From: Rhizobium leguminosarum bv. trifolii WSM2297
GTDB taxonomy: Bacteria; Pseudomonadota; Alphaproteobacteria; Rhizobiales; Rhizobiaceae
Reading direction: 5' to 3'
Length of the DNA stretch: 64,000 nt
NCBI RefSeq assembly: GCF_000271845.1
Contig: NZ_JH719395.1
Coordinates: forward strand, 1,322,466-1,386,465
Shown here: positions 26,666 through 35,033 of the stretch, piece after piece
How the letters are laid out: every line of letters starts with the position of its first letter
How positions within the stretch are numbered: the stretch's first letter is position 1
Position numbers and translations under genes: made by a program
Notes under the pieces: generated by a model
Seen by the model: the letters and a program-made list of their open reading frames with translations, nothing else
Told to the model about the DNA's origin: nothing
The model's database searches: none

Positions 26666-27112
26666 GAAAATTGTGAGGATGGTCCTCGCGGGTTGAGCGG
26701 GTCCGAGGCACCTGTCATCGTCGCTACGCGGACTGCGGGGTGCGCGGTCCGCTTCTAAAACACCGCCTTCTATTTTTCCGCGATGCATTTAACTTTCCGG
26801 CAGGAAATGGAGCAACGCTGCGGACGCTGAGAGCGCATCGCCCTTGGCGGAGACCGCCTACACCACTCCGGCAAGGACAACCCGCCGCTCGAAATCCTGT
26901 TCTGCCCGGCCTGCGCCTGCAAAAGACGGCTACGGCCGCATGGCCGTCAACCAGCGGCTACCCCCCGGAACTCGTCGCCGACCTGCCGATCCACCATTTC
27001 GATCGCCCAACACATTCGACGACAACCCCTCAACGGGCGCTGCGTGACGGATCTGTAGTTTTTGACGGCATCAGGAAGGGGACCGGCGAGATTGGCAAAA
27101 GCCCGCCTCTGC
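26666..27112. other. Intergenic region, no gene recognised
   Basis: 447 bp. Plus-strand frames are open (for example 26740-27129) but are rich in Arg/Pro, have no ribosome site and shift style between frames around 26900-27000. A short protein-like phrase (VNQRLPP, ELVADLPIHHFD) appears split over two frames. This may be the remains of a small gene, but the evidence is weak. Confidence 0.35.
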
Positions 27113-27490
27113 TCAGAACTTCATGCTAATCAATTCCGGAAAATCATAGTATCGCAGCCGCTTATCGTGGCAGCGAGAGTCGTTCTTTTTCAGGTACAGT
27201 ATCATGTTGTGTTGCAAGCCCAGGCCGATATAGGACCAGTTTGGATTGCTACGTTCCGTCGTACGCGTGCAATAAGCATAGATCTGCTTTTCCGGATTAA
27301 GCAGAACCACGCTGGAAATCTCGGCCTTTACGAAGTTCCCCGATTTAATGGTTCCCCGCAGAGCGTCGACGTACTCGCGTTTAATTGCATTGGAAGGCGG
27401 CCGCTGGGAATCCGCAACGGATTGCGGCACCGGAGTTTGGCATCCGGCCAGTGCCAGCAGGGCAGCGCAGGCAAGGAATTTAATCTTCAT
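27113..27490 (-). CDS. Small lipoprotein, paralogue B of a tandem pair
   Basis: 125 residues. The signal MKIKFLACAALLALAGC has an LAGC lipobox, followed by QTPVPQSVADSQRPPSNAIK. The rest includes AEISSVVLLNPEKQIYAYC and NDSRCHDKRLRYYDFPE. The same blocks occur in the next gene upstream (27583-27972), so the two arose by duplication. Two or three conserved cysteines beyond the lipobox may form a disulfide. Function unknown; anchored in a cell-envelope membrane. Confidence 0.7.
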   Translation of the reverse strand: MKIKFLACAALLALAGCQTPVPQSVADSQRPPSNAIKREYVDALRGTIKSGNFVKAEISSVVLLNPEKQIYAYCTRTTERSNPNWSYIGLGLQHNMILYLKKNDSRCHDKRLRYYDFPELISMKF

Positions 27491-27582
27491 TCAATTGCAG
27501 CTCCTGGATCTAGGTCGAAGGATCGGATTTTCGAATGGCGAGGGCTGCAAACAGCGAGTATCGTGCCGCCCTCGCCCCTTCG

Positions 27583-27972
27583 TCAGGTTTTCATCCCGTT
27601 CATCTCAGGAAACGGGTAGTAACGCAGCCGCTTGTCGTGGCAGCGATCGTCGTTCACCGTCGCGCCCAGGATTTGGCCATCTGTGAAGGAGACGCCGAGA
27701 TAGGCCCAGTCGCCCCAGCCGCGCTTGGGCACTATCCGCACACAATAAGCATAGATCTTCTTCTCGGGATCGAGCAGCACGACGCTCGAAATCCGGGCCC
27801 AAACGACTTCTCCCGCTTCGTGTCTGTAAGTTCTCTTGAAGACAATGTTGACGAAGTTCTGCCGGACGTCATTCGAGGGAGGGCGCTGGGAATCTGCAAC
27901 GGATTGTGACACGGGGGCGTTGCAGCCGGCTAACATCAGCAAGGCAGCGAAAGCAAGAAGTTTTATTCTCAT
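27583..27972 (-). CDS. Small lipoprotein, paralogue A of a tandem pair
   Basis: 129 residues. Signal MRIKLLAFAALLMLAGC with an LAGC lipobox, then APVSQSVADSQRPPSND. Shared blocks with paralogue B: ARISSVVLLDPEKKIYAYC and NDDRCHDKRLRYYPFPE. The middle part differs more, so the copies have diverged. The 92-bp gap between them suggests a single transcript in the order A then B. No family is recognised. Confidence 0.7.
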   Translation of the reverse strand: MRIKLLAFAALLMLAGCNAPVSQSVADSQRPPSNDVRQNFVNIVFKRTYRHEAGEVVWARISSVVLLDPEKKIYAYCVRIVPKRGWGDWAYLGVSFTDGQILGATVNDDRCHDKRLRYYPFPEMNGMKT

Positions 27973-28121
27973 TCAGTCGGATCTCCAAAGAATCGGAGCG
28001 TGAAAAACGCTGCGCATTCCTACAAACACAGCGGGAATATTATTTGCAATACATGAGTATGAATATTGTTGACGCGGCGCAGGTGGCCGCGTGACGGGTG
28101 AATACGGCTGCGTCGCTTCCT

Positions 28122-28559
28122 CTATACCGGCGAGTTTGAAACGGGACTTCCGGCCCCCGTCTGATCATCATCGTCGATCGCCACGCCGGCTTCCAGCGCC
28201 GCAAGGATGAAAGCCTGCCGCACCGTCTCGGCCGGCATGCGCCCGGCAAGCCAGGCACGGCAGAAATCGATCGCCCGCTGCTGATGGACGCCGCCATTGA
28301 CCGGCCAGTCGGAGACAAGTGCGTAGAGCGCATCCTGCGGTGAGCGGAGAACCAGCCGTTCGCCGGTATCAAGATCGATCGAGATCGGTTTCTTCCAGAA
28401 GGCGGAATGGTCACTAATGGCAGGAGCACCTGAGCTGGAGTGAAAGAAACGAAATGCGAGGTGGCAATTTCGGTTCCAGCACAGATTCGTGACGCATCTT
28501 TGCCGGTCATGTAGCTGCAGGAAGCGACGCTGCGGCATGTTCTTCGAGGCTAGCACCAT
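28122..28559 (-). CDS. DUF982 domain protein
   Basis: 145 residues from the ATG at 28559. The C-terminal ~85 residues are a DUF982 domain: FWKKPISIDLDTGERLVLRSPQDALYALVSDWP, then AIDFCRAWLAGRMPAETVRQAFILAALEAGV. DUF982 proteins are small, abundant in Rhizobium and of unknown function. The first ~50 residues have poor protein character and do not belong to the domain. The true start may lie further in, but no good ATG or GTG with a ribosome site is visible in frame there. Confidence 0.65.
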   Translation of the reverse strand: MVLASKNMPQRRFLQLHDRQRCVTNLCWNRNCHLAFRFFHSSSGAPAISDHSAFWKKPISIDLDTGERLVLRSPQDALYALVSDWPVNGGVHQQRAIDFCRAWLAGRMPAETVRQAFILAALEAGVAIDDDDQTGAGSPVSNSPV

Positions 28560-28788
28560 GGGTTGCGCGCCTCAGATGGCGGGCGTCGGAGTGCCACGCG
28601 CTATAGAGACGTTGGAGGAGACAAGCGTTTTGCATCCGCCCGCTGCTGCGCACCGCCTCGCGCCAGCGACCAGGAGAGCCTTATCAGGCCGCCTTATCAT
28701 CCTGCCCAACCACATTCCTGGAATATGACGGCGCCCAGGGCGAATTGCGCAACCTGGACGCAAAGTGACCCCTCGTAAACCCCGTCCG

Positions 28789-29130
28789 TCAGCCGGGCAA
28801 CTTGCAGCCCTTGCTCATGCCGGCGGACTGCATGGCGGAAACCTTGCCCTTGGAAACGGCAACGTCGCCTTCCTTGTCCCCTCCGGCAACGCTGCCGATC
28901 GGGACGCCGACGAGGAAGACCCCGAAGGCATCGCCGTTCGCAGCGCTGATCTGCTGCTTCGACAGGCCGTCGAGTTTGACCTGCTCCTTCTTGAGTTCGA
29001 CTGCGAGCGCCTGGCAGCTGAGGTTGGTATAGGCCGCCATCGGAATATCGGCCTGCACGATGGCGTCAGGACGTTTGGCGCAACTGGCCAGCGCCGCTGC
29101 CGCCGCGAATGCGATAATGATCTTGTTCAT
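28789..29130 (-). CDS. Small lipoprotein
   Basis: 113 residues. Signal MNKIIIAFAAAAALASC with an LASC lipobox. The mature part (MAAYTNLSCQALAVELKKEQVKL) has a short helical, charged segment. Then come GVFLVGVPIGSVAGGDKEGDVAVSKGK and a second cysteine near the end. The small hydrophobic glycine-rich patch is typical of envelope lipoproteins that insert or pack at membranes. No function assigned. Confidence 0.68.
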   Translation of the reverse strand: MNKIIIAFAAAAALASCAKRPDAIVQADIPMAAYTNLSCQALAVELKKEQVKLDGLSKQQISAANGDAFGVFLVGVPIGSVAGGDKEGDVAVSKGKVSAMQSAGMSKGCKLPG

Positions 29131-29353
29131 GAATGGTCCCCAATTCCCGCAGTAGCTGTACCACTGCCGCGCGCAGTGCGGGAGGCGACATATCCTTCAA
29201 CCACAGACTTTTATTCCGGCAAAACTTGAACCCGGCAAAATGGAATAATGCCCCGCAACGGCCGCATTGTTGCGAAAATCCGAACGATTCATTCGTTTCC
29301 CTTTTGTACTCTTCCCTCTTCCCTTTCGTGCTGACTCTCTCCATATTCGCGCC

Positions 29354-32300
29354 ATGGCCAAATCTCCGAAGAAATCCCCCGCCTCGAATGGTTTCGAAGA
29401 AGCCCCTCAATCGTCCTTCGAGGGCGCTCCCCTGTCAGGCTCCGTTGCCGATTGGGTGAAGCAGCTGGAGGCCGATGCCGAGGCGGCGGGCGTCGAGTCG
29501 CAGAGCGAAATCGCCTCCAAGGCCGGCAAGCACCGCAAGAAGGTGGAGAACGAGGCGCGCAAGCATTCCGAGGCCGTCAGCGTCAACAACAAGGCAACGG
29601 CGAGCAAGAGCGCCCGCGGCACCTCGATGGGCGGCTCGACCGACCCGAAGACCCGCGCCGCCGCCGGGCTCAATCCTGTGGCCGGTATGAATACGACGCT
29701 GGAGGAGGCCTCTTCGCTGCAGGCAGGCACCGCCGTCACCGCCACCGTCGAGGCGCTGTCGGCGCTGATCGAGAGCGGCAACCCGCTGCACAAGAACGGC
29801 AAGATCTGGATGCCGCACCGCCCTGCCCGGCCGGAGAAATCCGAAGGCGGCATCCAGATCCGCATGCAGTCGGATTACGAGCCGGCCGGCGACCAACCGA
29901 CAGCCATCCGCGATCTCGTCGAGGGCCTGGAGAATGGCGACCGCAGCCAGGTGCTGCTCGGCGTCACCGGCTCCGGCAAGACTTTCACCATGGCCAAGGT
30001 GATCGAGGCGACGCAGCGCCCGGCCGTCATTCTGGCGCCGAACAAGACGCTGGCTGCCCAGCTCTATTCCGAATTCAAGAACTTCTTCCCCGACAATGCG
30101 GTGGAATATTTCGTTTCCTACTATGATTATTACCAGCCGGAAGCCTATGTGCCGCGCTCCGACACCTATATCGAGAAGGAAAGCTCGATCAACGAGCAGA
30201 TCGACCGCATGCGCCACTCGGCGACGCGTTCGCTGCTCGAACGCGACGACTGCATCATCGTCGCCTCGGTCTCCTGCATCTATGGTATCGGCTCGGTCGA
30301 GACCTACACGGCGATGACCTTCCAGATGTCGGTCGGCGATCGGCTGGACCAGCGCCAGCTGCTGGCCGATCTCGTGGCCCAGCAATATAAGCGCCGCGAC
30401 ATGGATTTCACCCGTGGCTCCTTCCGGGTGCGCGGCGACACGATCGAGCTCTTCCCCGCCCACTTGGAAGACGCGGCCTGGCGCATCTCGATGTTCGGCG
30501 ACGAGATCGACGCCATCACCGAGTTCGATCCGCTCACCGGCCAGAAGGTCGGCGATTTGAAATCAGTAAAGATCTACGCCAATTCGCACTATGTCACGCC
30601 GCGCCCGACGCTGAACGGCGCCATCAAGTCGATCAAGGAAGAGCTGCGGCTGCGCCTGGCCGAGCTTGAGAAGGCCGGCCGCCTGCTGGAGGCCCAGCGC
30701 TTGGAGCAGCGCACCCGCTACGATATAGAAATGCTCGAAGCCACAGGTTCCTGCCAGGGCATCGAGAACTATTCGCGCTACCTCACCGGCCGCGACCCCG
30801 GCGATCCGCCGCCGACCCTGTTCGAATATATCCCCGATAACGCCCTCGTCTTCATCGACGAAAGCCATGTCACCGTGCCGCAGATCGGCGGCATGTACCG
30901 GGGCGACTTCCGCCGTAAGGCAACGCTGGCCGAATACGGCTTCCGCCTGCCCTCCTGCATGGACAACCGGCCGCTGCGCTTCGAGGAATGGGACGCCATG
31001 CGCCCCGACACCATCGCCGTTTCAGCCACCCCGGGCGGCTGGGAGATGGAACAGTCCGGCGGCGTCTTCGCCGAACAGGTGATCCGCCCGACAGGCCTGA
31101 TCGACCCACCGGTAGAGGTCCGCTCGGCCCGCAGCCAGGTCGACGACGTGCTCGGCGAAATCCGCGAGACTGCGGCCAAGGGTTACCGCACCCTCTGCAC
31201 CGTGCTGACCAAGCGCATGGCCGAGGACCTGACCGAATATCTGCATGAACAGGGCGTGCGCGTCCGCTACATGCACAGCGACATCGACACGCTTGAACGT
31301 ATCGAGATCCTCCGCGATCTCCGCCTCGGCGCCTTCGACGTGCTCGTCGGCATCAACCTGCTGCGCGAGGGCCTCGACATTCCCGAATGCGGCTTCGTCG
31401 CAATTCTCGACGCCGACAAGGAAGGTTTCCTGCGCTCCGAGACATCGCTGATCCAGACGATCGGCCGCGCCGCGCGTAACGTCGACGGCAAGGTCATCCT
31501 CTATGCCGACCAGATCACCGGCTCGATGAAGCGCGCCATGGAGGAAACCGGCCGCCGCCGCGAAAAGCAGATGGTCTATAACGCCGAGCACGGCATCACC
31601 CCGGAATCCGTCAAGGCCAGGATCTCCGACATCCTCGACAGCGTCTACGAACGCGATCACGTCCGCGCCGATATCTCGGGCGTGTCGGGCAAGGGCTTCG
31701 CCGATGGCGGCAACCTCGTCGGCAACAACCTGCAGACCCATCTCAACGCGCTCGAAAAGGGCATGCGCGACGCCGCCGCCGACCTCGACTTCGAAAAGGC
31801 CGCCCGCCTCCGCGACGAAATCAAACGCCTGAAGGCCGCCGAACTGGCGGTCATGGACGACCCGATGGCGAGAGAAGAAGCGAAGGCCATGGAAGGCGTC
31901 AGACGGAACGCCAAAGCGACCCGCGAATCCCTTCTCCCCACCGGGGGTCCGGAGGACGGGTCGAGACAAGCGGCTCGACCCGGGTCGGTGCCCGGCAGGG
32001 CGAATGAGGGGGCCACACCCTCCTACTTCTCAAGACCCAGCCTCGACGACATGGGCCCGGGCACAGACACCACCACGCCCCTCTTCCGCAAACCCCATCT
32101 CGACGATATGGGCCGCGACATCGCCGAACCCGCCAAGAAGAGCCTGTTCCGCAAAAACGACCTCGACGAAATGACCGTCGGCCGCACGGAAAAGCCGATC
32201 ATTGGCCACCTGCCGGAAAAGCCCGATGCCGCCAAGGGAACGAAGCGGTTTTCGCCACTGCTCGAAGGCCAGCCGGAACGCGATGATGTACGACCGGTGG

Positions 32301-32395
32301 TCAGAGGGAAGACAGGCGTGGGGAGCTACGAGGACCCAGGCGAGCAGAAGCGCAAGGGGCGGACGAAGGGGAAGACTGGGCGGCCGGGACGGTAA
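29354..32395 (+). CDS. uvrB: Excinuclease ABC subunit B, with long N- and C-terminal extensions
   Basis: 1013 residues from the ATG at 29354, compared with about 670 for E. coli UvrB. The core shows Walker [15 protein letters not shown] (~200), the damage-wedging beta-hairpin [15 protein letters not shown] (~255), FIDESHV (~499), QTIGRAARN (~700) and the UVR motif [17 protein letters not shown] (~805). UvrB loads on damaged DNA with UvrA and recruits UvrC. The N-terminal ~170 residues are Ala/Lys/Ser-rich. The C-terminal ~150 carry repeats of the type [12 protein letters not shown] (~896, ~913, ~934). Residues ~860-887 are encoded by a mosaic repeat element. No perfect LexA box was found upstream. 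Confidence 0.96.
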   Translation: MAKSPKKSPASNGFEEAPQSSFEGAPLSGSVADWVKQLEADAEAAGVESQSEIASKAGKHRKKVENEARKHSEAVSVNNKATASKSARGTSMGGSTDPKTRAAAGLNPVAGMNTTLEEASSLQAGTAVTATVEALSALIESGNPLHKNGKIWMPHRPARPEKSEGGIQIRMQSDYEPAGDQPTAIRDLVEGLENGDRSQVLLGVTGSGKTFTMAKVIEATQRPAVILAPNKTLAAQLYSEFKNFFPDNAVEYFVSYYDYYQPEAYVPRSDTYIEKESSINEQIDRMRHSATRSLLERDDCIIVASVSCIYGIGSVETYTAMTFQMSVGDRLDQRQLLADLVAQQYKRRDMDFTRGSFRVRGDTIELFPAHLEDAAWRISMFGDEIDAITEFDPLTGQKVGDLKSVKIYANSHYVTPRPTLNGAIKSIKEELRLRLAELEKAGRLLEAQRLEQRTRYDIEMLEATGSCQGIENYSRYLTGRDPGDPPPTLFEYIPDNALVFIDESHVTVPQIGGMYRGDFRRKATLAEYGFRLPSCMDNRPLRFEEWDAMRPDTIAVSATPGGWEMEQSGGVFAEQVIRPTGLIDPPVEVRSARSQVDDVLGEIRETAAKGYRTLCTVLTKRMAEDLTEYLHEQGVRVRYMHSDIDTLERIEILRDLRLGAFDVLVGINLLREGLDIPECGFVAILDADKEGFLRSETSLIQTIGRAARNVDGKVILYADQITGSMKRAMEETGRRREKQMVYNAEHGITPESVKARISDILDSVYERDHVRADISGVSGKGFADGGNLVGNNLQTHLNALEKGMRDAAADLDFEKAARLRDEIKRLKAAELAVMDDPMAREEAKAMEGVRRNAKATRESLLPTGGPEDGSRQAARPGSVPGRANEGATPSYFSRPSLDDMGPGTDTTTPLFRKPHLDDMGRDIAEPAKKSLFRKNDLDEMTVGRTEKPIIGHLPEKPDAAKGTKRFSPLLEGQPERDDVRPVVRGKTGVGSYEDPGEQKRKGRTKGKTGRPGR
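31931..32014 (+). repeat. Mosaic repeat element inside the uvrB reading frame
   Basis: The segment runs CTTCTCCCC...GGTGCCCGGCAGGGCGAATGAGGGGG, close to the intergenic element at 13297-13340. It is carried in frame and adds about 28 residues (roughly 860-887) rich in Gly, Pro and Arg. It has no stop codon and lies between the UVR motif and the LDDMG repeats, a region likely to tolerate insertion. Confidence 0.65.
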
Positions 32396-32465
32396 GGCGA
32401 ATGCGGCGCTGAGTGACGGAGCCCACTCCGCAGATTACCAACGCAGCGAACGACCCTACCCACTT

Positions 32466-33164
32466 TCACCCAAAACCGGTCCTCCCCGTCCCCGCCACCA
32501 GCGCAAAGTAAATCCGCTCCACCCGACAGGCCGCACTCCTGGCGCTCGCCTCATACCCCGCCGCCGGCCATCCGCGTCGAGGGCTGCCGTCGGCGGCGAT
32601 CAGCCAGTACCAGCGTTCGTCCGACCCCGTCAGATCGATCTTGAAGATCCGCCCCATGCAGGCATCGCCGTAGAAGCCGATGAAATCGTCGCCGGGCTTC
32701 TCCTTCCACGAGTGACGCCATCTCCCCCGCGGCGTCTCACCGCTGATGACCATCTCCCAGCTCTTCCAGCCGTTATAATCCGATTGTGCCGTCAGCGAGC
32801 CGTCATAGAGTTTCGGCTCGATCTGCAGGCAGCCTTCCAGAAACTCCGCGACCGAGTTGCAAACGGTGCTCCACGCCTCGTCACTGTGCCAGGTCAGCTT
32901 GTACGCCAACTCATCGGAGACATTCTTCAAGGCTGCAGCCACGGCGGAGGCGACGCCTTCCCTGCTCGCCGGTTCGCCGCGCAGCCTGATGCGGACATAG
33001 GTGCAGAGAAAATCTGCGGTATCCCGGGCGATCGGTTCGATGACATGGAGCTTTCGGCGCTTGCCGACCTCATAGCCGCCGAAATCCCGGATGCGACGCT
33101 GAGGCTGTTTGCGAAGGGCATTGTTGAGGAACGACCTGAGAAGCGTTCCGATATTGTCTTGCAT
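32466..33164 (-). CDS. Hypothetical protein
   Basis: 232 residues from the ATG at 33164, behind GGAGAGG; the 32 upstream codons are rejected. No signal peptide or membrane segment. Recognisable blocks are MQDNIGTLLRSFLNNALRK at the start, ELAYKLTWHSDEAWSTVCNSVAEFLEGCLQ in the middle and GWKSWEMVISGETPRGRWRHSW later. Codon use fits a real gene. I do not recognise the family. Its end is 70 bp past the convergent uvrB stop. Confidence 0.55.
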   Translation of the reverse strand: MQDNIGTLLRSFLNNALRKQPQRRIRDFGGYEVGKRRKLHVIEPIARDTADFLCTYVRIRLRGEPASREGVASAVAAALKNVSDELAYKLTWHSDEAWSTVCNSVAEFLEGCLQIEPKLYDGSLTAQSDYNGWKSWEMVISGETPRGRWRHSWKEKPGDDFIGFYGDACMGRIFKIDLTGSDERWYWLIAADGSPRRGWPAAGYEASARSAACRVERIYFALVAGTGRTGFG

Positions 33165-33280
33165 GCGTTTCCTCTCCTCGCGAGGATGTCTCTGCCGCAT
33201 GGTTTCGTGTATGGCTCCGCCCGAGCCGGTAAAATCAGAGCAATTCCGGCGAATTGCCATACGCTTTTGCCGGCATTGCT

Positions 33281-34003
33281 CTAGATCAGCGTCGGTTCCG
33301 GATCGTCCTCGACCTCTTCGATGATCTCCGGCCTGTCATTCTTAGGAGAGCCGACATCCCGGCCGATCTTCCACATCGTCATCAGCTCTGCCGGGAAAGG
33401 TTTCATGAGATCGTTCGGGTCCGGTTCAGGTGACAGCCACCGCTCGTAATCCGCGCGATGCAGGATCACCGGCATGCGGTCATGAATCACAGCCATCATC
33501 TCGTTCGGCTCACAGGTGACGACGGCGAAGTTGCGGATGGACACGCCCTTCTCATCCGTCCACGTCTCCCGGACGCCGGCGAGCGCAAAAGGCGACCCGT
33601 CCGTCATGGCGATGGCATAGGGCTGCTTGTTCTTGCCGTTCCCGTGAATGTCCTTCCATTCGAAGAAGCCATTGATCGGAATGAGGCAGCGCCGCGACCG
33701 GTATGCCGAACGGAACATGCCGTTGGAAGCGATGGTCTCACAGCGGATGTTGACCGGCGGCGGCCGGCCGCCCGGCTTGGCCCAGGACGGCATCAGACCC
33801 CAGCGCGCGGTGACGAATATGGGGCCGGACGTATCGGGTTCGCGCACGATATCCCTGATGATAATAGGATAATCCTGCGATGGCGCTCCATTCCAGCGGG
33901 GGAAGCGATTTCCCAGCCCGTCGATATCCCCGCCCTTCACCGCAAAGGCGAAATTGCTGATCAATTCTTCAAGCGAGGTTTTAACGAAGATGCGTCCGCA
34001 CAT
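33281..34003 (-). CDS. SRAP-family abasic-site processing protein (YedK/HMCES-like)
   Basis: 240 residues from the ATG at 34003, chosen because the SRAP catalytic Cys must be residue 2 (MCGRIF). Other active-site positions are present: GLMPSWAK, NIRCETI, the Glu in GFFEWK and the His in VIHDRMPVIL. The family crosslinks to abasic sites in single-stranded DNA and protects them at forks. A perfect GTTC-N7-GTTC LexA box lies 29 bp upstream, so this gene should be SOS-induced. The acidic tail (EIIEEVEDDPEP) is not part of the fold. Confidence 0.92.
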   Translation of the reverse strand: MCGRIFVKTSLEELISNFAFAVKGGDIDGLGNRFPRWNGAPSQDYPIIIRDIVREPDTSGPIFVTARWGLMPSWAKPGGRPPPVNIRCETIASNGMFRSAYRSRRCLIPINGFFEWKDIHGNGKNKQPYAIAMTDGSPFALAGVRETWTDEKGVSIRNFAVVTCEPNEMMAVIHDRMPVILHRADYERWLSPEPDPNDLMKPFPAELMTMWKIGRDVGSPKNDRPEIIEEVEDDPEPTLI

Positions 34004-34031
34004 CGTGCTCTCTGTCGATGGAGTATTAGAT

Positions 34032-34046
34032 GTTCCGATTATGTTC
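34032..34046 (-). promoter_or_regulatory. LexA (SOS) box of the SRAP gene
   Basis: GTTC at 34032-34035, 7 bases, GTTC at 34043-34046: an exact match to the alphaproteobacterial LexA site GTTC-N7-GTTC. It lies 29-43 bp upstream of the SRAP start codon at 34003. Confidence 0.8.
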
Positions 34047-34252
34047 TCGACAGCGATGTCGTCAACCAAGCGTCAGTTGTGCCCGTTCAGAAATGCCTCT
34101 TCGCGGGCCTCGAATGAAGGGGAGAAGGGGGCGCCCTCGTGTTGAGACCAAGAGAATGGCCAGAACCAGCGATCGATCCCATTGCGAAGCAAGCGGAATT
34201 GGCAGAAAAACACGTCCGGCAAGCGACGCGACAATCGAATCGGAAATCACCC

Positions 34253-34639
34253 ATGCCCGAACTTCGCATCGACCCCTTCCCCTCCGCCGCCGAACTCAAC
34301 GCCCTCTGGTCGGCCGCCTGGAGCACGCCTAAAGCACCGGATTTCTCCCGCATTCTGTCCCGCAGCCTTGCCCATATCGGCGCCTATCACGACGACAGAC
34401 TCGTCGGCTTCGTCAACGTCGCCTGGGATGGCGGCATTCATGCCTTCATCCTCGACCCCTCAGTTCATCCCGCCATGCGCCGCCAGGGAATTGCGACGCG
34501 GTTGGTCAGGGAAGCGACGAGAGTTGCGCGGGAGCGCGGCGCTGAGTGGCTGCATGTCGATTTCGAGCCGCACCTGACCGGCTTCTACCGCTCCTGCGGA
34601 TTTACCGCTACCACGGCGGGTCTCATCAAGCTTGCATGA
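34253..34639 (+). CDS. GNAT-family N-acetyltransferase
   Basis: 128 residues from the ATG at 34253; 38 upstream codons in the same frame are rejected because they lack protein character. The acetyl-CoA-binding motif A is FILDPSVHPAMRRQGIATRLVREA (R/Q-x-x-G-x-A), followed by GAEWLHVDFEPHLTGFYRSCGF. The fold is complete for a small GNAT. It resembles acetyltransferases of small metabolites or antibiotics, but the acceptor is unknown. It is divergent from the SRAP gene. Confidence 0.83.
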   Translation: MPELRIDPFPSAAELNALWSAAWSTPKAPDFSRILSRSLAHIGAYHDDRLVGFVNVAWDGGIHAFILDPSVHPAMRRQGIATRLVREATRVARERGAEWLHVDFEPHLTGFYRSCGFTATTAGLIKLA

Positions 34640-35033
34640 GAGCTCTCACTGGAAGCCGTGCTTAAACGGCAGGCGCCACGCCCGTCATCACACGGGTAGC
34701 GACGCCGATGGTCAGGCGCCGACGCGCAATGCCAATGCGCGCCAAGCGACTACAGTTTTTCACGCTTATACCGCGAGCTTATGCCCGCACAGGACGGGTA
34801 TGAATTAAAAGACTAAAATACGACTTTTGGTTTGCAAATTCAAAGTGTTTCCCCAGTATTTCAGCCTTACTTTTTCGTTAAAAAACCAAGAAAAAATCAC
34901 AATTTTTCATTGAAAACTTCATTAATGGTTGGCATAGATCCCCGAAGGGTTGTCGTCCGCTGAGCCAATAAACAGTTCTTTCGGGGATTTCTCATTTTTC
35001 AGAGTAAAACGCATCTTTGGGGAAGATTAAAAT
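34640..35033. other. AT-rich promoter region of the RTX gene
   Basis: 394 bp, clearly richer in A+T than its surroundings from about 34800 on. It holds an inverted repeat of 9 bp (ATCCCCGAA at 34938-34946, TTCGGGGAT at 34980-34988) followed by a T-rich run. Just before the start codon is the leader segment AACGCATCTTTGGGGAAG that is repeated before the second RTX gene. No other gene is visible here. Confidence 0.55.
35008..35033 (+). repeat. Leader segment shared by both RTX genes (copy 1)
   Basis: AACGCATCTTTGGGGAAG and an A-rich end lead to the ATG at 35034; GGGGAAG is the ribosome site. Copy 2 is at 39167-39193 with one extra T and A. Identity continues into both coding regions (MALNILDTNG), so the duplication included the 5' leader. 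Confidence 0.75.

Noticed and set aside
26740..27129. Plus-strand frame of 129 codons
   Set aside because: No ribosome site, unusual Arg/Pro/Thr composition, overlaps the end of the lipoprotein gene on the other strand.
29267..29353. Upstream extension and SOS box for uvrB
   Set aside because: The 29 extra codons lack protein character. The nearest LexA-like sequence (GAACGATTCATTCG) does not match GAAC-N7-GAAC.
29435..30463. Minus-strand frame antisense to uvrB
   Set aside because: Shadow of the uvrB codon pattern with no start context or family features.
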